Shown here: positions 7,561-15,997 of the stretch, in pieces
How positions within the stretch are numbered: position 1 is the stretch's first letter
Layout: each line of letters starts with the position of its first letter
Source: Prevotellaceae bacterium
GTDB lineage: Bacteria > Bacteroidota > Bacteroidia > Bacteroidales > UBA932
Direction: 5' to 3'
Length of the DNA: 16,222 bases
Assembly (NCBI GenBank): GCA_031288885.1
Contig: JAITQP010000176.1
Span: 1-16,222, forward strand
Program-made: the position numbers and the translations under genes
Notes under the pieces: generated by a model
Databases searched by the model: none
What the model was told of the DNA's origin: nothing
Seen by the model: only the letters and a program-made list of their open reading frames with translations

Positions 7561-9114
7561 ATGAAAAAGATTACTCTCAACGTAACAGCAATGCTGCTGA
7601 AGCACTTGGCTACATTATTAACCCTGCTCTTTTGGGCAGCCGTCGCCAACAGCGCAACGTTCACCAACCCCGTCATCTACGCCGACGTTCCCGACCCGGA
7701 CGTGGTTAGGGTAGGGAGCGACTTTTACATGGTGAGTACCACCATGCACCTCATGCCCGGCGCGCCAATTATGAAATCCAAAGACCTCGTGAGCTGGGAA
7801 ATCATCGGCTACGTGTTTGACGAAATAACGGACAGCCCGCTCTACGACCTCGAGGGCGGCAACGTTTACGGACAGGGGCAGTGGGCGTCGTCGCTGCGGT
7901 ACCACAGGGGCAAGTTCTACGTGTTCTTTGCCACCAACCGTCCGCAGAAGTCGTACCTCTACGCGGCGGAAAACCCAGCGGGCAAGTGGGAAAAAGTGGG
8001 CGAGTTTGACCGGAGCTACCACGACGCCTCGCTCCTGTTTGACGACGACGGTAGCGTATATCTGGCAAGCGGCAGCGGCAACATCCGGATAACGGAGCTG
8101 AGGAGCGACCTCTCCGGCGTAAAGGAAGACGGCCTCCACACAAGCATTATCAACGGCCAAGAGCAGGGCTACGCGGGGCTGTTCGAGGGAACGCATCTGT
8201 GCAAATACAACGGCAAGTACTATGTTTTTATAATCTGGTGGCCGCGCGGCGGAATACGCACCCAGCTATGCTTTCGCTCCAGCCGCATAGCGGGGCCTTA
8301 CGAATCGAAAGCTATTCTGTCGGATACGCTCGGCCTGTACGGTCGGGGCGTGGCGCAGGGCGGCGTGGTAGATACGGAGGATGGGCGCTGGTACGGCTTC
8401 CTCTTTCAAGACCACGGCGCGGTGGGGCGCGTTCCCGTGCTGCTGCCCTGCCGCTGGGTGGACGGCTGGCCGATGCTGGGCGACGAAAACGGCAGAACGC
8501 CCAGGGTTATGGAAAAGCCGATGCAGGGCTACGCCGTCGCGCCGCTGCTGGTGAGCGACGGCTTTGATGCACCACCGCTGGGGCTAACTTGGCAGTGGAA
8601 CCACAACCCCGACAACCGCCTGTGGTCGCTCACCGAACGTCCGGGCTACCTGCGGCTCAGGACGGGAAAGGTGGTGGGGAGCATTTTTGAGGCGCGCAAC
8701 ACCCTTTCGCAGCGCGCCGAGGGGGAGCGGTGCAGCGGAGTGGTTGCGATGGACGTTGCGCACATGCGTAACGGCGATGTGGCAGGCTTAGGAGCCTTTT
8801 GCGCCGAGCCCGGGCTTATCTCGGTGGCCATGAAGAATAACCAAAAATCTATCGTGATGACCAACCGCGGCGAGGTGAAAGCCCAAGCGCCGCTGACGAC
8901 CGACGTTGTCTATCTGCGCACGGACTGCGACTTCGGCACGGACAGGGCTACATTTCGCTACAGCCTCGACCAAAAAAGCTGGACGCCGCTCGGCACGGAG
9001 TTTAGGATGATATACAACCTTGTACACTTCATGGGCAACCGCATAGCCATTTACTGCTACGCCACCGAAGCTCCGGGAGGATACGTAGATGTTGATTTTT
9101 TTGAGAGAAGATGA
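7561..9114 (+). CDS. GH43 glycosidase (probable subfamily 12 arabinofuranosidase/xylosidase), secreted
   Basis: This exo-acting GH43 enzyme probably removes arabinose or xylose from xylan oligosaccharides. It has 517 residues. Residues 1-32 are a type I signal peptide ending VANSA with no lipobox, so it should be periplasmic. An ATG at residue 11 is an alternative start that leaves a shorter signal. The five-bladed propeller occupies about 33-320 and shows all three catalytic positions: base Asp45 in VPDPDVVRVG, the pKa-tuning Asp155 in YHDASLLFDDDG, and acid Glu209 in LFEGTHLCKYNGKYY. The stretch AQGGVVDTEDGRWYGFLFQDHGAVGR (8356-8433) is what I remember of subfamily 12. From about residue 330 to the end there is the beta-sandwich common in GH43 xylosidases (PF17851-like). 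The gene starts 12 bp after the small lipoprotein gene. Family certain; subfamily and sugar specificity less so. Confidence 0.92.
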   Translation: MKKITLNVTAMLLKHLATLLTLLFWAAVANSATFTNPVIYADVPDPDVVRVGSDFYMVSTTMHLMPGAPIMKSKDLVSWEIIGYVFDEITDSPLYDLEGGNVYGQGQWASSLRYHRGKFYVFFATNRPQKSYLYAAENPAGKWEKVGEFDRSYHDASLLFDDDGSVYLASGSGNIRITELRSDLSGVKEDGLHTSIINGQEQGYAGLFEGTHLCKYNGKYYVFIIWWPRGGIRTQLCFRSSRIAGPYESKAILSDTLGLYGRGVAQGGVVDTEDGRWYGFLFQDHGAVGRVPVLLPCRWVDGWPMLGDENGRTPRVMEKPMQGYAVAPLLVSDGFDAPPLGLTWQWNHNPDNRLWSLTERPGYLRLRTGKVVGSIFEARNTLSQRAEGERCSGVVAMDVAHMRNGDVAGLGAFCAEPGLISVAMKNNQKSIVMTNRGEVKAQAPLTTDVVYLRTDCDFGTDRATFRYSLDQKSWTPLGTEFRMIYNLVHFMGNRIAIYCYATEAPGGYVDVDFFERR

Positions 9115-9141
9115 ATTATTAACCAAAAAACAAAAAAAACG

Positions 9142-11646
9142 ATGAGACATTTAACTACACTATTAGCCCTGCTAATTGGGGCAACAAGCCTGCTTGGGCA
9201 GGAGAAGTTCGTCTTTACGGAGGGCGAAAGCGCATGGTTTCCGCTGGTGAAAGACGGCAAACCGGCATCCGTCCTCGCGGACGAGGGCGACTACAAGGGC
9301 GTGCTTCGGGCGGTGAACGACCTGAAGGACGACTTCCGCAGGGTGACGGGCAGCGCGCCCGCCCACGGCAACCCCTACGCCGTTATCGTGGGGACGGCGG
9401 GGAAGTCGGCGGCTATCGACCGGCTGGTGCAGGAGGGGAAAATTGACGCTAACGCGCTGCGCGGCAAGCGCGAGGCGTACCTCATCCGCGTGGTGGCAAA
9501 CCCCGCTGAGGGCGTAGCGTCTGCCTTGGTGGTTGCCGGAAGCGACAAGCGCGGGACAATCTACGGCGTTTACGAGCTGTCGCAGCAAATGGGCGTGTCG
9601 CCGTGGTACTGGTGGGCGGATGTGCCGGTGGCGCATCAGGACAACCTGTACGTCAAGCCCAACGGCGTATATACCGACGGCGAGCCCGCCGTGCGCTACC
9701 GCGGCATCTTTATTAACGACGAAGCGCCCGCGTTTCAGGGCTGGTGCGTGGAGAAGTTTGGCGGCGTGAACTCAAAAATGTACGAGCACATGTTTGAGCT
9801 GATACTTCGCCTAAAGGGCAACTTTCTGTGGCCTGCCATGTGGGGCAACGCCCTTTACCACGACGACCCCCGCAGCGGCGCGCTGGCGGACGAAATGGGC
9901 GTTGTGCTCGGCACGTCGCACCACGAGCCGATGGGGCGCGCCCACGAGGAGTGGAGGTACTACGGCAAGGGCGCGTGGGACTACTCCAAAAACCCAAAGG
10001 AGCTGCAGGAGTTCTGGCGCGGCGGCATGGAGCGGATGAAGGATTTTGAGACCGTCGTAACCGTGGGCATGCGCGGCGACGGCGACGAGCCCATGAGCGA
10101 AGGCGCCAACATTGCCCTGCTCCAGCGCATCGTAAAAGACCAGCGCAGCATCATTGCCAAGGTAACGGGGCGGAAAGCCGAAGAGCGTCCGCAGGCGTGG
10201 GCGCTGTATAAGGAGGTGCAGGACTACTACGACAAGGGTATGCGCGTCCCCGACGACGTTACGCTGCTGCTCTGCGACGACAACTGGGGCAACGTGCGCA
10301 AGCTGCCCGACCCCAGCGCCCCCAAGCGCAAGGGCGGATACGGAATGTACTACCACTTTGACTACGTTGGCGCCCCGCGAAACTACAAGTGGATTAACGT
10401 AACGCAAATCCAGCGCACGTGGGAGCAAATGAACCTCACCTACGCGCACGGCGTGGACAGGCTGTGGGTGGTTAACGTGGGCGACCTGAAGCCGATGGAG
10501 TACCCCATCTCCTTCTTCCTCGACATGGCGTGGAGACCCGAACGCTTCACCGCGCAAAACATTGCGGCATGGACGGAGGCGTGGGTAGCGCAGCAATTCG
10601 GCAAAAAATACGCTGCGGAAATTGCCCAAATGCTGGATTTATATACGAAATACAACAGCCGCGTAACGCCGGAGCTGCTCAACGATAAAACTTTCAGCTT
10701 AGACAGCTACAACGAATTTGAGACCGCGCTCAGCGGCTACAAAGACCTTGCGCTCGCCGCCCTCCGCCTCTACAACCTCCTCCCCGCCGAGTACCGCGAC
10801 GCTTTCGACGAGCTGGTACTATTTCCCATCAACGGCATGTGCAACCTCTACGAAATGTACTACGCCTTGGCGCTGAACAAAAAGTACGCCGCCGCCAACG
10901 ACCTGCGGGCAAACGCCTGCGCCGAAAAGGTGAAGGAGTGCTTTGCGCGCGACTCCATCCTCACCCTGCACTATAACCGAGATATTGCCGGCGGCAAGTG
11001 GGCGCACCAGATGGATCAGGTGCGCATTGGCTACACCATATGGAACGACCCGCCCCGTAACATCCTGCCGAAGCTGGAGTACGTGCACCGCGAGGAGCCT
11101 GCGGAAAAGCGGTTTGCGGAGGGCAGCGGCTACATCTCCATCGAAGCGTGCGACTTTGCGCGCGCGCAGGGCACGGGAAGCATCCGCTGGGAGGTTATCC
11201 CCGGCTTGGGGAAAACGAAGTCCTCCGTGAGCACGTTCCCGCAAAACGCCTACCCGACGGACAGCGACGCGGTTTACCTCGAGTACGACCTGCAAACGTC
11301 CTCCTCCGGCGAGGCTGAGGTGCAGGTTTGGCTTGCGCCAACGCTAAACTTCAACGCCAACAAAGGCCTGCGCTACGCCCTTTCGGTGGACGGCGGCAGG
11401 GAGGAAATCGTGAACTTCAACGGGCACTACGACGGGTCGCTCGGCAGGTGGCAGGGCGAGCGCATTATCAGGGCGTCCACCACGGTGCCGGTGGGCGACG
11501 CGGGCAACCACACGCTGCGCCTGCGCGCGCTCGAACCGGGGATTGTGCTCCAAAAAATTATCCTCAACTTTGGCGGGCTGAAGCCCAGCTACCTCGGCGC
11601 ACCGGCAAGCGAGTACGTTAACCACAGCATTAACCACAAAAACTAA
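9142..11646 (+). CDS. GH115 xylan alpha-1,2-glucuronidase
   Basis: GH115 enzymes remove glucuronic or 4-O-methylglucuronic acid linked alpha-1,2 to xylose, including internal residues of xylan. The 834-residue length is normal for the family. A signal peptide (1 to about 19, ending SLLG before Gln-Glu) without a lipobox predicts the periplasm. The N-terminal alpha/beta domain contains SDKRGTIYGVYELSQQMG followed by SPWYWWADVP. The catalytic barrel carries the family blocks NFLWPAMWGNA, TSHHEPM (258-264), GMRGDGDEPMSEG (309-321) and LLCDDNWGNVRKLP (376-389). The C-terminal domain, from about residue 650, ends in the family's usual GLKPSYLG followed by APAS. The next eleven residues (EYVNHSINHKN) are not family-like and are encoded by leader-type repeated sequence. 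A 27-bp A-rich gap precedes the start, and the symporter start follows after 6 bp, so both are in one operon. Assignment is secure. Confidence 0.96.
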   Translation: MRHLTTLLALLIGATSLLGQEKFVFTEGESAWFPLVKDGKPASVLADEGDYKGVLRAVNDLKDDFRRVTGSAPAHGNPYAVIVGTAGKSAAIDRLVQEGKIDANALRGKREAYLIRVVANPAEGVASALVVAGSDKRGTIYGVYELSQQMGVSPWYWWADVPVAHQDNLYVKPNGVYTDGEPAVRYRGIFINDEAPAFQGWCVEKFGGVNSKMYEHMFELILRLKGNFLWPAMWGNALYHDDPRSGALADEMGVVLGTSHHEPMGRAHEEWRYYGKGAWDYSKNPKELQEFWRGGMERMKDFETVVTVGMRGDGDEPMSEGANIALLQRIVKDQRSIIAKVTGRKAEERPQAWALYKEVQDYYDKGMRVPDDVTLLLCDDNWGNVRKLPDPSAPKRKGGYGMYYHFDYVGAPRNYKWINVTQIQRTWEQMNLTYAHGVDRLWVVNVGDLKPMEYPISFFLDMAWRPERFTAQNIAAWTEAWVAQQFGKKYAAEIAQMLDLYTKYNSRVTPELLNDKTFSLDSYNEFETALSGYKDLALAALRLYNLLPAEYRDAFDELVLFPINGMCNLYEMYYALALNKKYAAANDLRANACAEKVKECFARDSILTLHYNRDIAGGKWAHQMDQVRIGYTIWNDPPRNILPKLEYVHREEPAEKRFAEGSGYISIEACDFARAQGTGSIRWEVIPGLGKTKSSVSTFPQNAYPTDSDAVYLEYDLQTSSSGEAEVQVWLAPTLNFNANKGLRYALSVDGGREEIVNFNGHYDGSLGRWQGERIIRASTTVPVGDAGNHTLRLRALEPGIVLQKIILNFGGLKPSYLGAPASEYVNHSINHKN

Positions 11647-11652
11647 AACAGC

Positions 11653-13047
11653 ATGAGCACAACCACCACCTCAACAACGGAAGCCAAGGGCTTCTACAAG
11701 CTCTCGTGGCTTGAGCGCATAGCCTTTGGCTCGGGCGACATGGCGCAAAACTTCATCTACCAAACGGTAACCACCTACCTGCTGTTCTTCTACACCAACG
11801 TTTACGGGCTAAACCCCGCCATTGCCGCCGCCATGTTTCTTGGCGTGCGCATCATCGACGCCATTTGGGATCCGGTGGTGGGCGCGCTTATCGACATGCG
11901 CTCCACCCGCTTTGGCAAGTACCGCGGCTGGCTGCTCATCATGGCGCTGCCGCTCACCGTGCTGATGGTGGCGTGCTTCATTGTCCCCAATTTTGGCGAA
12001 ACGGGCAAGGTAGTCTACGCCTGCGCTACCTACGTGGCGCTCTCCATTGTTTACACCACCGTCAACGTGCCCTTTGGCGCGCTCAACGCCGCCCTCACCC
12101 GCGACCAGCACGAGGTTACCATTCTCACCACCACCCGCATGTGGTTAGTCAACGTGGCGCAGGTGGCCATCACCTACGGCGTGCCCACCATCGTGATTGC
12201 CTTTGCCGGCACCATGAACTCCCCCGAAGCCCGCGGCGGATGGCTGCTCACCATTGTCATCTACGGCGTGGTGGGGCTGGCCGCCCTCCTCTTTTCCTTT
12301 GCGGGAACGCGCGAGCGCGTGGTCATCTCAAAGGAAGATCAGGCAAAGGTAAAGTTCACCGACCTGTTCACGGAGGTGGTGCGCAACAGACCTCTGCGCA
12401 TCATTTCGTTTATGTTCATCACGGCGTTTGCCATCATGGCCATCACCAACTCGGCGGCCACCTACTTTGTGAAGTACAACCTCGGCAGCGAAAGCCTCGT
12501 GGGCTACTACAACGTCATCTCCGCGCTGCCCGCGCTGTTCATCCTGCCCTTTATGCCGCTGCTCCGCAAAAAGCTCGGCAAAAAGGGGCTGCTCTACCTC
12601 TCGCTCGCCGTGTCGTTTGTGGGGTTTGTGGGGCTGTTTGTTCTCCCCGCAGGCAACGTGCCGCTAATATTCGCCGCGCAATTTGTGCGCTCCGTTGGCT
12701 TTGGCGTGGTGGGCGCGTTCATCTGGTCGCTCATCCCCGAGGCCATCACCTACGGGGAGTGGCAAACCGGCAAGCGCATTTCGGGCATCGCCAACGCGCT
12801 CATCGGGTTTTTCTTCAAGTTTGGCTTGGCGCTGGGCGGCTTCGTGCCGGGCATTGTGCTTTCGCTAACCGGCTTCAGCCCCGACCTCGACGCACAAAGC
12901 TCCGCCGCCCTGCTCGGCATCCGCGCGCTGCTGGCCGCGCTGCCCGCCCTGCTCGTTGTCCTCCTCGCCTTTATCGTATCGCGCTACAACCTCACCGACG
13001 AGCAGCTGGTGACCTACGGAAAGGAAATTGAAGAGCGCGGAAGCTGA
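11653..13047 (+). CDS. GPH-family (MelB-like) sugar:cation symporter, probably for xylo-oligosaccharides or uronosyl sugars
   Basis: This is an inner-membrane transporter of the glycoside-pentoside-hexuronide:cation symporter family in the major facilitator superfamily. It has 464 residues and about twelve hydrophobic segments, with no cleaved signal. The signature runs from Arg66 to Trp93 and includes IIDAIWDPVVGALID and TRFGKYRGW. Asp69 and Asp73 align with the cation-binding Asp55 and Asp59 of MelB, so coupling to Na+ or H+ is likely. The central cytoplasmic loop (about 215-235) is charged, as usual. Its start is 6 bp after the GH115 stop, so translation is closely linked. Placement between alpha-glucuronidase and xylanase suggests it carries xylo-oligosaccharides, aldouronic acids or released pentoses to the cytoplasm, where the signal-less GH43 starting at 16122 could act. 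Family certain; substrate inferred. Confidence 0.93.
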   Translation: MSTTTTSTTEAKGFYKLSWLERIAFGSGDMAQNFIYQTVTTYLLFFYTNVYGLNPAIAAAMFLGVRIIDAIWDPVVGALIDMRSTRFGKYRGWLLIMALPLTVLMVACFIVPNFGETGKVVYACATYVALSIVYTTVNVPFGALNAALTRDQHEVTILTTTRMWLVNVAQVAITYGVPTIVIAFAGTMNSPEARGGWLLTIVIYGVVGLAALLFSFAGTRERVVISKEDQAKVKFTDLFTEVVRNRPLRIISFMFITAFAIMAITNSAATYFVKYNLGSESLVGYYNVISALPALFILPFMPLLRKKLGKKGLLYLSLAVSFVGFVGLFVLPAGNVPLIFAAQFVRSVGFGVVGAFIWSLIPEAITYGEWQTGKRISGIANALIGFFFKFGLALGGFVPGIVLSLTGFSPDLDAQSSAALLGIRALLAALPALLVVLLAFIVSRYNLTDEQLVTYGKEIEERGS

Positions 13048-13098
13048 AAAATTCTGTAAATCATTCACTATTTTGCAACCAACAATTTTTTTTAAACC

Positions 13099-14241
13099 AT
13101 GAAAACATCAACAACAACACTCTGCGCGGGCATTTTAGCCCTGTCCGTGACCGGATGCGCAGGGACGCACGGCGAACGCAGCGCGCTAAGGGACGCGCTG
13201 AAGGATAAGTTCTACATCGGCACGGCGCTAAGCGTGGCGCAGCTCACGGGGGGCGATACCCTCTCGGAGCGCGTGGCGCGCGAACATTTTTCGGCCATCG
13301 TCCCCGAAAACTGCATGAAGAGCATGTTCCTGCAGCCCCGCGAGGGCGAGTTCTTTTTTGACGAAGCCGACAAGTTTGTGGCGTGGGGCGAGGCAAACAA
13401 CATGTGGATTACGGGGCACTGCCTCGTGTGGCACTCGCAGGCGCCCCGGTGGCTGTGCGTGGATGAGCAGGGCAACAACGTGTCGCCCGAAACGCTTACC
13501 GAACGCCTGAAAAGCCACATCACCACCGTGGTGACGCGCTACAAGGGGCGCATCAAGGGCTGGGACGTGGTCAACGAGGCGATACTGGAGGACGGCTCGT
13601 GGCGCAAGAGCAAGTTTTACGAAATACTTGGCGAGGAGTTCATCCCGCTGGCGTTCCAGCTTGCCCACGACGCCGACCCCGACGCGGAGCTCTACTACAA
13701 CGACTACTCCATGGCGCTTGAGGGAAAGCGCAGCGCGGTGGTGCAGCTCGTAAAAACGCTCAAGGAGCGCGGGCTGCGCATCGACGCGGTGGGCATGCAG
13801 GGGCACATCGGGATGGACTACCCCGCCGTTGAGGAGTTTGAAAAGAGCCTGCTCGCCTTTGCCGAGGTCGGCGTAAAGGTGATGATTACGGAGCTCGACC
13901 TCACGGTGCTGCCCTCGCCCCGCCCCAACGTGGGCGCGGCGGTGGAAACCAGCTTTGAATACCAGCAGGAGCTCAACCCCTACGTGGGCGGGCTGCCCGA
14001 CAGCGTGACCGCAGCGTGGACAAGCCGCATGGCCGATTTCTTCCGCCTCTTCCTGAAGCATCAGGACAAGATAACCCGCGTAACCCTCTGGGGCGTGTGC
14101 GATGACGACTCGTGGCGCAACGACTGGCCTGTCCCCGGACGCACCGACTACGCCCTGCTCTTTGACCGCAACGGAAACCCCAAACCGGTGGTGGAGGAAA
14201 TCAGGAGAATTACGAATTACGAATTAGGAATTACGAATTAG
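13099..14241 (+). CDS. GH10 endo-beta-1,4-xylanase, lipoprotein
   Basis: This retaining endo-xylanase cuts the beta-1,4-xylose backbone. It has 380 residues, a single-domain GH10 without the inserted carbohydrate-binding modules seen in some Bacteroides relatives. Residues 1-20 are a lipoprotein signal with lipobox VTGC (Cys20). The residues after the cysteine (AGTHG) lack the acidic cluster associated with surface export. GH10 landmarks: substrate-binding [20 protein letters not shown], acid/base Glu160 in [21 protein letters not shown], nucleophile Glu265 in ITELDL, and [12 protein letters not shown] near the end. The last ten residues ([10 protein letters not shown]) and the TAG stop are encoded by a heptamer repeat array, an extension beyond the usual GH10 end near NPKP. 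A 51-bp AT-rich gap with a run of eight T precedes the start; I see no clear promoter there. It is the only endo-xylanase in the window. Confidence 0.97.
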   Translation: MKTSTTTLCAGILALSVTGCAGTHGERSALRDALKDKFYIGTALSVAQLTGGDTLSERVAREHFSAIVPENCMKSMFLQPREGEFFFDEADKFVAWGEANNMWITGHCLVWHSQAPRWLCVDEQGNNVSPETLTERLKSHITTVVTRYKGRIKGWDVVNEAILEDGSWRKSKFYEILGEEFIPLAFQLAHDADPDAELYYNDYSMALEGKRSAVVQLVKTLKERGLRIDAVGMQGHIGMDYPAVEEFEKSLLAFAEVGVKVMITELDLTVLPSPRPNVGAAVETSFEYQQELNPYVGGLPDSVTAAWTSRMADFFRLFLKHQDKITRVTLWGVCDDDSWRNDWPVPGRTDYALLFDRNGNPKPVVEEIRRITNYELGITN

Positions 14242-14242
14242 C
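14208..14242 (+). repeat. Heptamer repeat array B (5 units) forming the GH10 3' end
   Basis: Five contiguous 7-bp units, AATTACG, AATTACG, AATTAGG, AATTACG, AATTAGC, run from 14208 to 14242. Read in the GH10 frame they give [10 protein letters not shown] and then the stop TAG at 14239-14241, which is itself part of the fifth unit. A palindromic repeat begins at once after it. Confidence 0.9.
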
Positions 14243-14270
14243 TTCGCGTCATTGCGAGCGAAGCAATCCA
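14241..14270 (+). repeat. Palindromic dispersed-type repeat with hairpin potential
   Basis: GCTTCGC (14241-14247) pairs with GCGAAGC (14258-14264) around a 10-base loop. An alternative smaller stem pairs ATTGC (14251-14255) with GCAAT (14263-14267). The core CGTCATTGCGAGCG followed by AAGCAATCCA looks like a palindromic intergenic repeat I have met in many bacterial genomes; that memory cannot be checked here. It has no T tract, so it is not an obvious intrinsic terminator. It lies between the GH10 stop and the 11-bp tandem repeats. Confidence 0.65.
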
Positions 14271-14323
14271 GACATAATCCAGACATAATCCAGACATAAT
14301 TAATCCAGACATAATCCAGATAT
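14265..14323 (+). repeat. 11-bp tandem repeat (AATCCAGACAT, 5 copies) before the second GH43 start
   Basis: Copies lie at 14265-14275, 14276-14286, 14287-14297, 14302-14312 and 14313-14323. A 4-base AATT insert separates copies three and four, and the last copy has one change (AATCCAGATAT). The first copy overlaps the tail of the adjoining palindromic repeat, so the array probably arose by amplification of that tail. It ends 3 bases before the ATG at 14327 and makes up nearly all of the next gene's leader. Confidence 0.9.
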
Positions 14324-14326
14324 AGC

Positions 14327-15997
14327 ATGAAAAAGCTACCTCTCCTCTTCTTCTTGCCGCTGCTTGCAGCGCTTGGCTGCACGTCCGGTCGGCACGGCGC
14401 AACGTTCCGCTACTTTGAGTACGCGGGCGCAGATACCACGTTTGCCGTCCACGCTGACGCTACGCGGGAGTTTCGCAATCCGGTGCTGAGCGGGTTTTAC
14501 CCCGACCCGTCCGTGTGCCGCAAGGATAGCGACTACTACTTGGCGACGTCGAGCTTTGCCTACTACCCGGGTATCCCCATTTTCCACAGCCGCAATTTGG
14601 TGAGCTGGACGCAGGTGGGGCACGCGCTCAACCGCCCGTCGCAGCTCAACCTCGTCGGCAAACGGCTGAGCGGCGGGCTCTACGCGCCGGACATCACCTA
14701 CAACGGGCACGACAGCACATTCTACCTCATCAACACCAACGTTGACGGCATGGGCAACTTTATCGTAAAAACCAAAGACCCGAAGGAGAGCAGCTGGTCG
14801 GAGCCTGTCCCGCTGCCGGATGTGGGCGGCATAGACCCCTCGCTCTTTTTTGACGACGACGGTAAAGCCTACGTGGTGCACAACGACACGCCGCCGGAGC
14901 TGCCCCAGTGGGACGGACACCGCGCCATCTGGCTGCACGAGCTCAACGCCGCCAACGCTGCCACCGTTGGCAAGCCCGCGCTCGTGGTCAACGGCGGGGT
15001 GGATACCGCCACGCATCCGGTGTGGATAGAGGCGCCGCACCTCTACAAAATCAACGGCTACTACTACCTGATGTGCGCGGAGGGCGGCACGAGCATCAAC
15101 CACTCGGAGGTGATTTTTCGCGCCAACAGCGTCTGGGGGCCTTACGTGCCATGGGAGCGCAACCCCATCCTCACGCAGCGCGACCTGCCCGCCAACCGCC
15201 CACGCCCCGTCACCAACGCCGGACACGCCGACCTTGTCCAAACGCCGGAGGGCGATTGGTACGCCGTGTTCCTCGCCTGCAGACCCTACAGCGATAACCT
15301 GTTCAACACCGGACGCGAAACGTTCATGCTGCCCGTAACGTGGCAGGACGGCTACCCCGTTATCCTGCCTAAGGGCAAGACCGTGCCCTACGTCGCCGCG
15401 CTGCACCGCCCCTTAACGCAGCCCGCAACAACAACCCATCAGGGCAACTTCGCTTGGCGCGACGACTTTGGCAGCAGCGCGCTTGCCCACGAGTGGATAT
15501 TCATCCGCACGCCGCAGTCCAAGTGGTGGAAGACGAGTAGCGCAGGGCTAACGCTGTACCCCAACGGGCAAAGCATCCGCGAGCTGAAAAATCCGGCGTT
15601 TATCGGTCGCCGGCAGCAGCACCTGAACTTTGAGGCGGCTACGGAGCTGCGCTACCACCCCTCCAAGGCGGGCAACATGGCAGGATTGGTCTGCTACCAG
15701 CGGGAAACGCACCACTTCATCTTCGGCAAAACCATGAACAACGACGGCAAAACCTACATTGCCCTCGACCGCGAGCTGCGCGGCACAACGCGCATAGCCG
15801 GGGTGGAGGTTCCGCCGGAGGCAATCGGCAAGCCGGTTTACCTGAAGGCGTCGGGCAGCGGCGGCAGCTACTCCTTCTACGCCTCCTACGACGGGCTGAC
15901 GTGGAACGCCGTTGCCACCAACGTTGATGCAAGCTTCCTCAGCACGGAGGTGGCCGGCGGGTTTACGGGCGTGATGGTTGGAATGTACGTGAGGTGA
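14327..15997 (+). CDS. GH43 beta-xylosidase-like lipoprotein with C-terminal beta-sandwich
   Basis: This second GH43, 556 residues, probably releases xylose (or arabinose) from xylo-oligosaccharides. Residues 1-18 form a lipoprotein signal with lipobox ALGC (Cys18). The following residues TSGRHG are not acidic, which suggests an inward-facing periplasmic lipoprotein. The propeller begins near residue 50 with FRNPVLSGFYPDPSVCRKD. The catalytic trio is base Asp60 in YPDPSV, Asp170 in GGIDPSLFFDDDG, and acid Glu235 in VWIEAPHLYK. FAYYPGIPIFHSRNLVSW and FNTGRETFMLPVTW are typical of XynB-like beta-xylosidases. From about residue 380 a beta-sandwich (PF17851-like) closes the protein, ending in the family-like FTGVMVGMYV. 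The start follows directly on the 11-bp tandem repeats with no ribosome-binding sequence. The TGA stop shares its A with the first unit of a heptamer array. Subfamily (1 or 11) is uncertain. Confidence 0.93.
   Translation: MKKLPLLFFLPLLAALGCTSGRHGATFRYFEYAGADTTFAVHADATREFRNPVLSGFYPDPSVCRKDSDYYLATSSFAYYPGIPIFHSRNLVSWTQVGHALNRPSQLNLVGKRLSGGLYAPDITYNGHDSTFYLINTNVDGMGNFIVKTKDPKESSWSEPVPLPDVGGIDPSLFFDDDGKAYVVHNDTPPELPQWDGHRAIWLHELNAANAATVGKPALVVNGGVDTATHPVWIEAPHLYKINGYYYLMCAEGGTSINHSEVIFRANSVWGPYVPWERNPILTQRDLPANRPRPVTNAGHADLVQTPEGDWYAVFLACRPYSDNLFNTGRETFMLPVTWQDGYPVILPKGKTVPYVAALHRPLTQPATTTHQGNFAWRDDFGSSALAHEWIFIRTPQSKWWKTSSAGLTLYPNGQSIRELKNPAFIGRRQQHLNFEAATELRYHPSKAGNMAGLVCYQRETHHFIFGKTMNNDGKTYIALDRELRGTTRIAGVEVPPEAIGKPVYLKASGSGGSYSFYASYDGLTWNAVATNVDASFLSTEVAGGFTGVMVGMYVR

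Noticed and set aside
11865..13031. 388-codon + strand open frame inside the symporter gene
   Set aside because: It is a frame-shifted shadow dominated by Arg, His, Ala and Pro. The overlapping frame has a clear GPH transporter signature.
13055..13098. Promoter before GH10 (CTATTTTGC with nearby T runs)
   Set aside because: The TA-to-TTTG spacing is one base short of the TAnnTTTG consensus and there is no -33 box. The gap is only 51 bp inside an apparent operon.
14208..14323. CRISPR array
   Set aside because: The units are 7 and 11 bp and contiguous, without unique spacers of uniform length.
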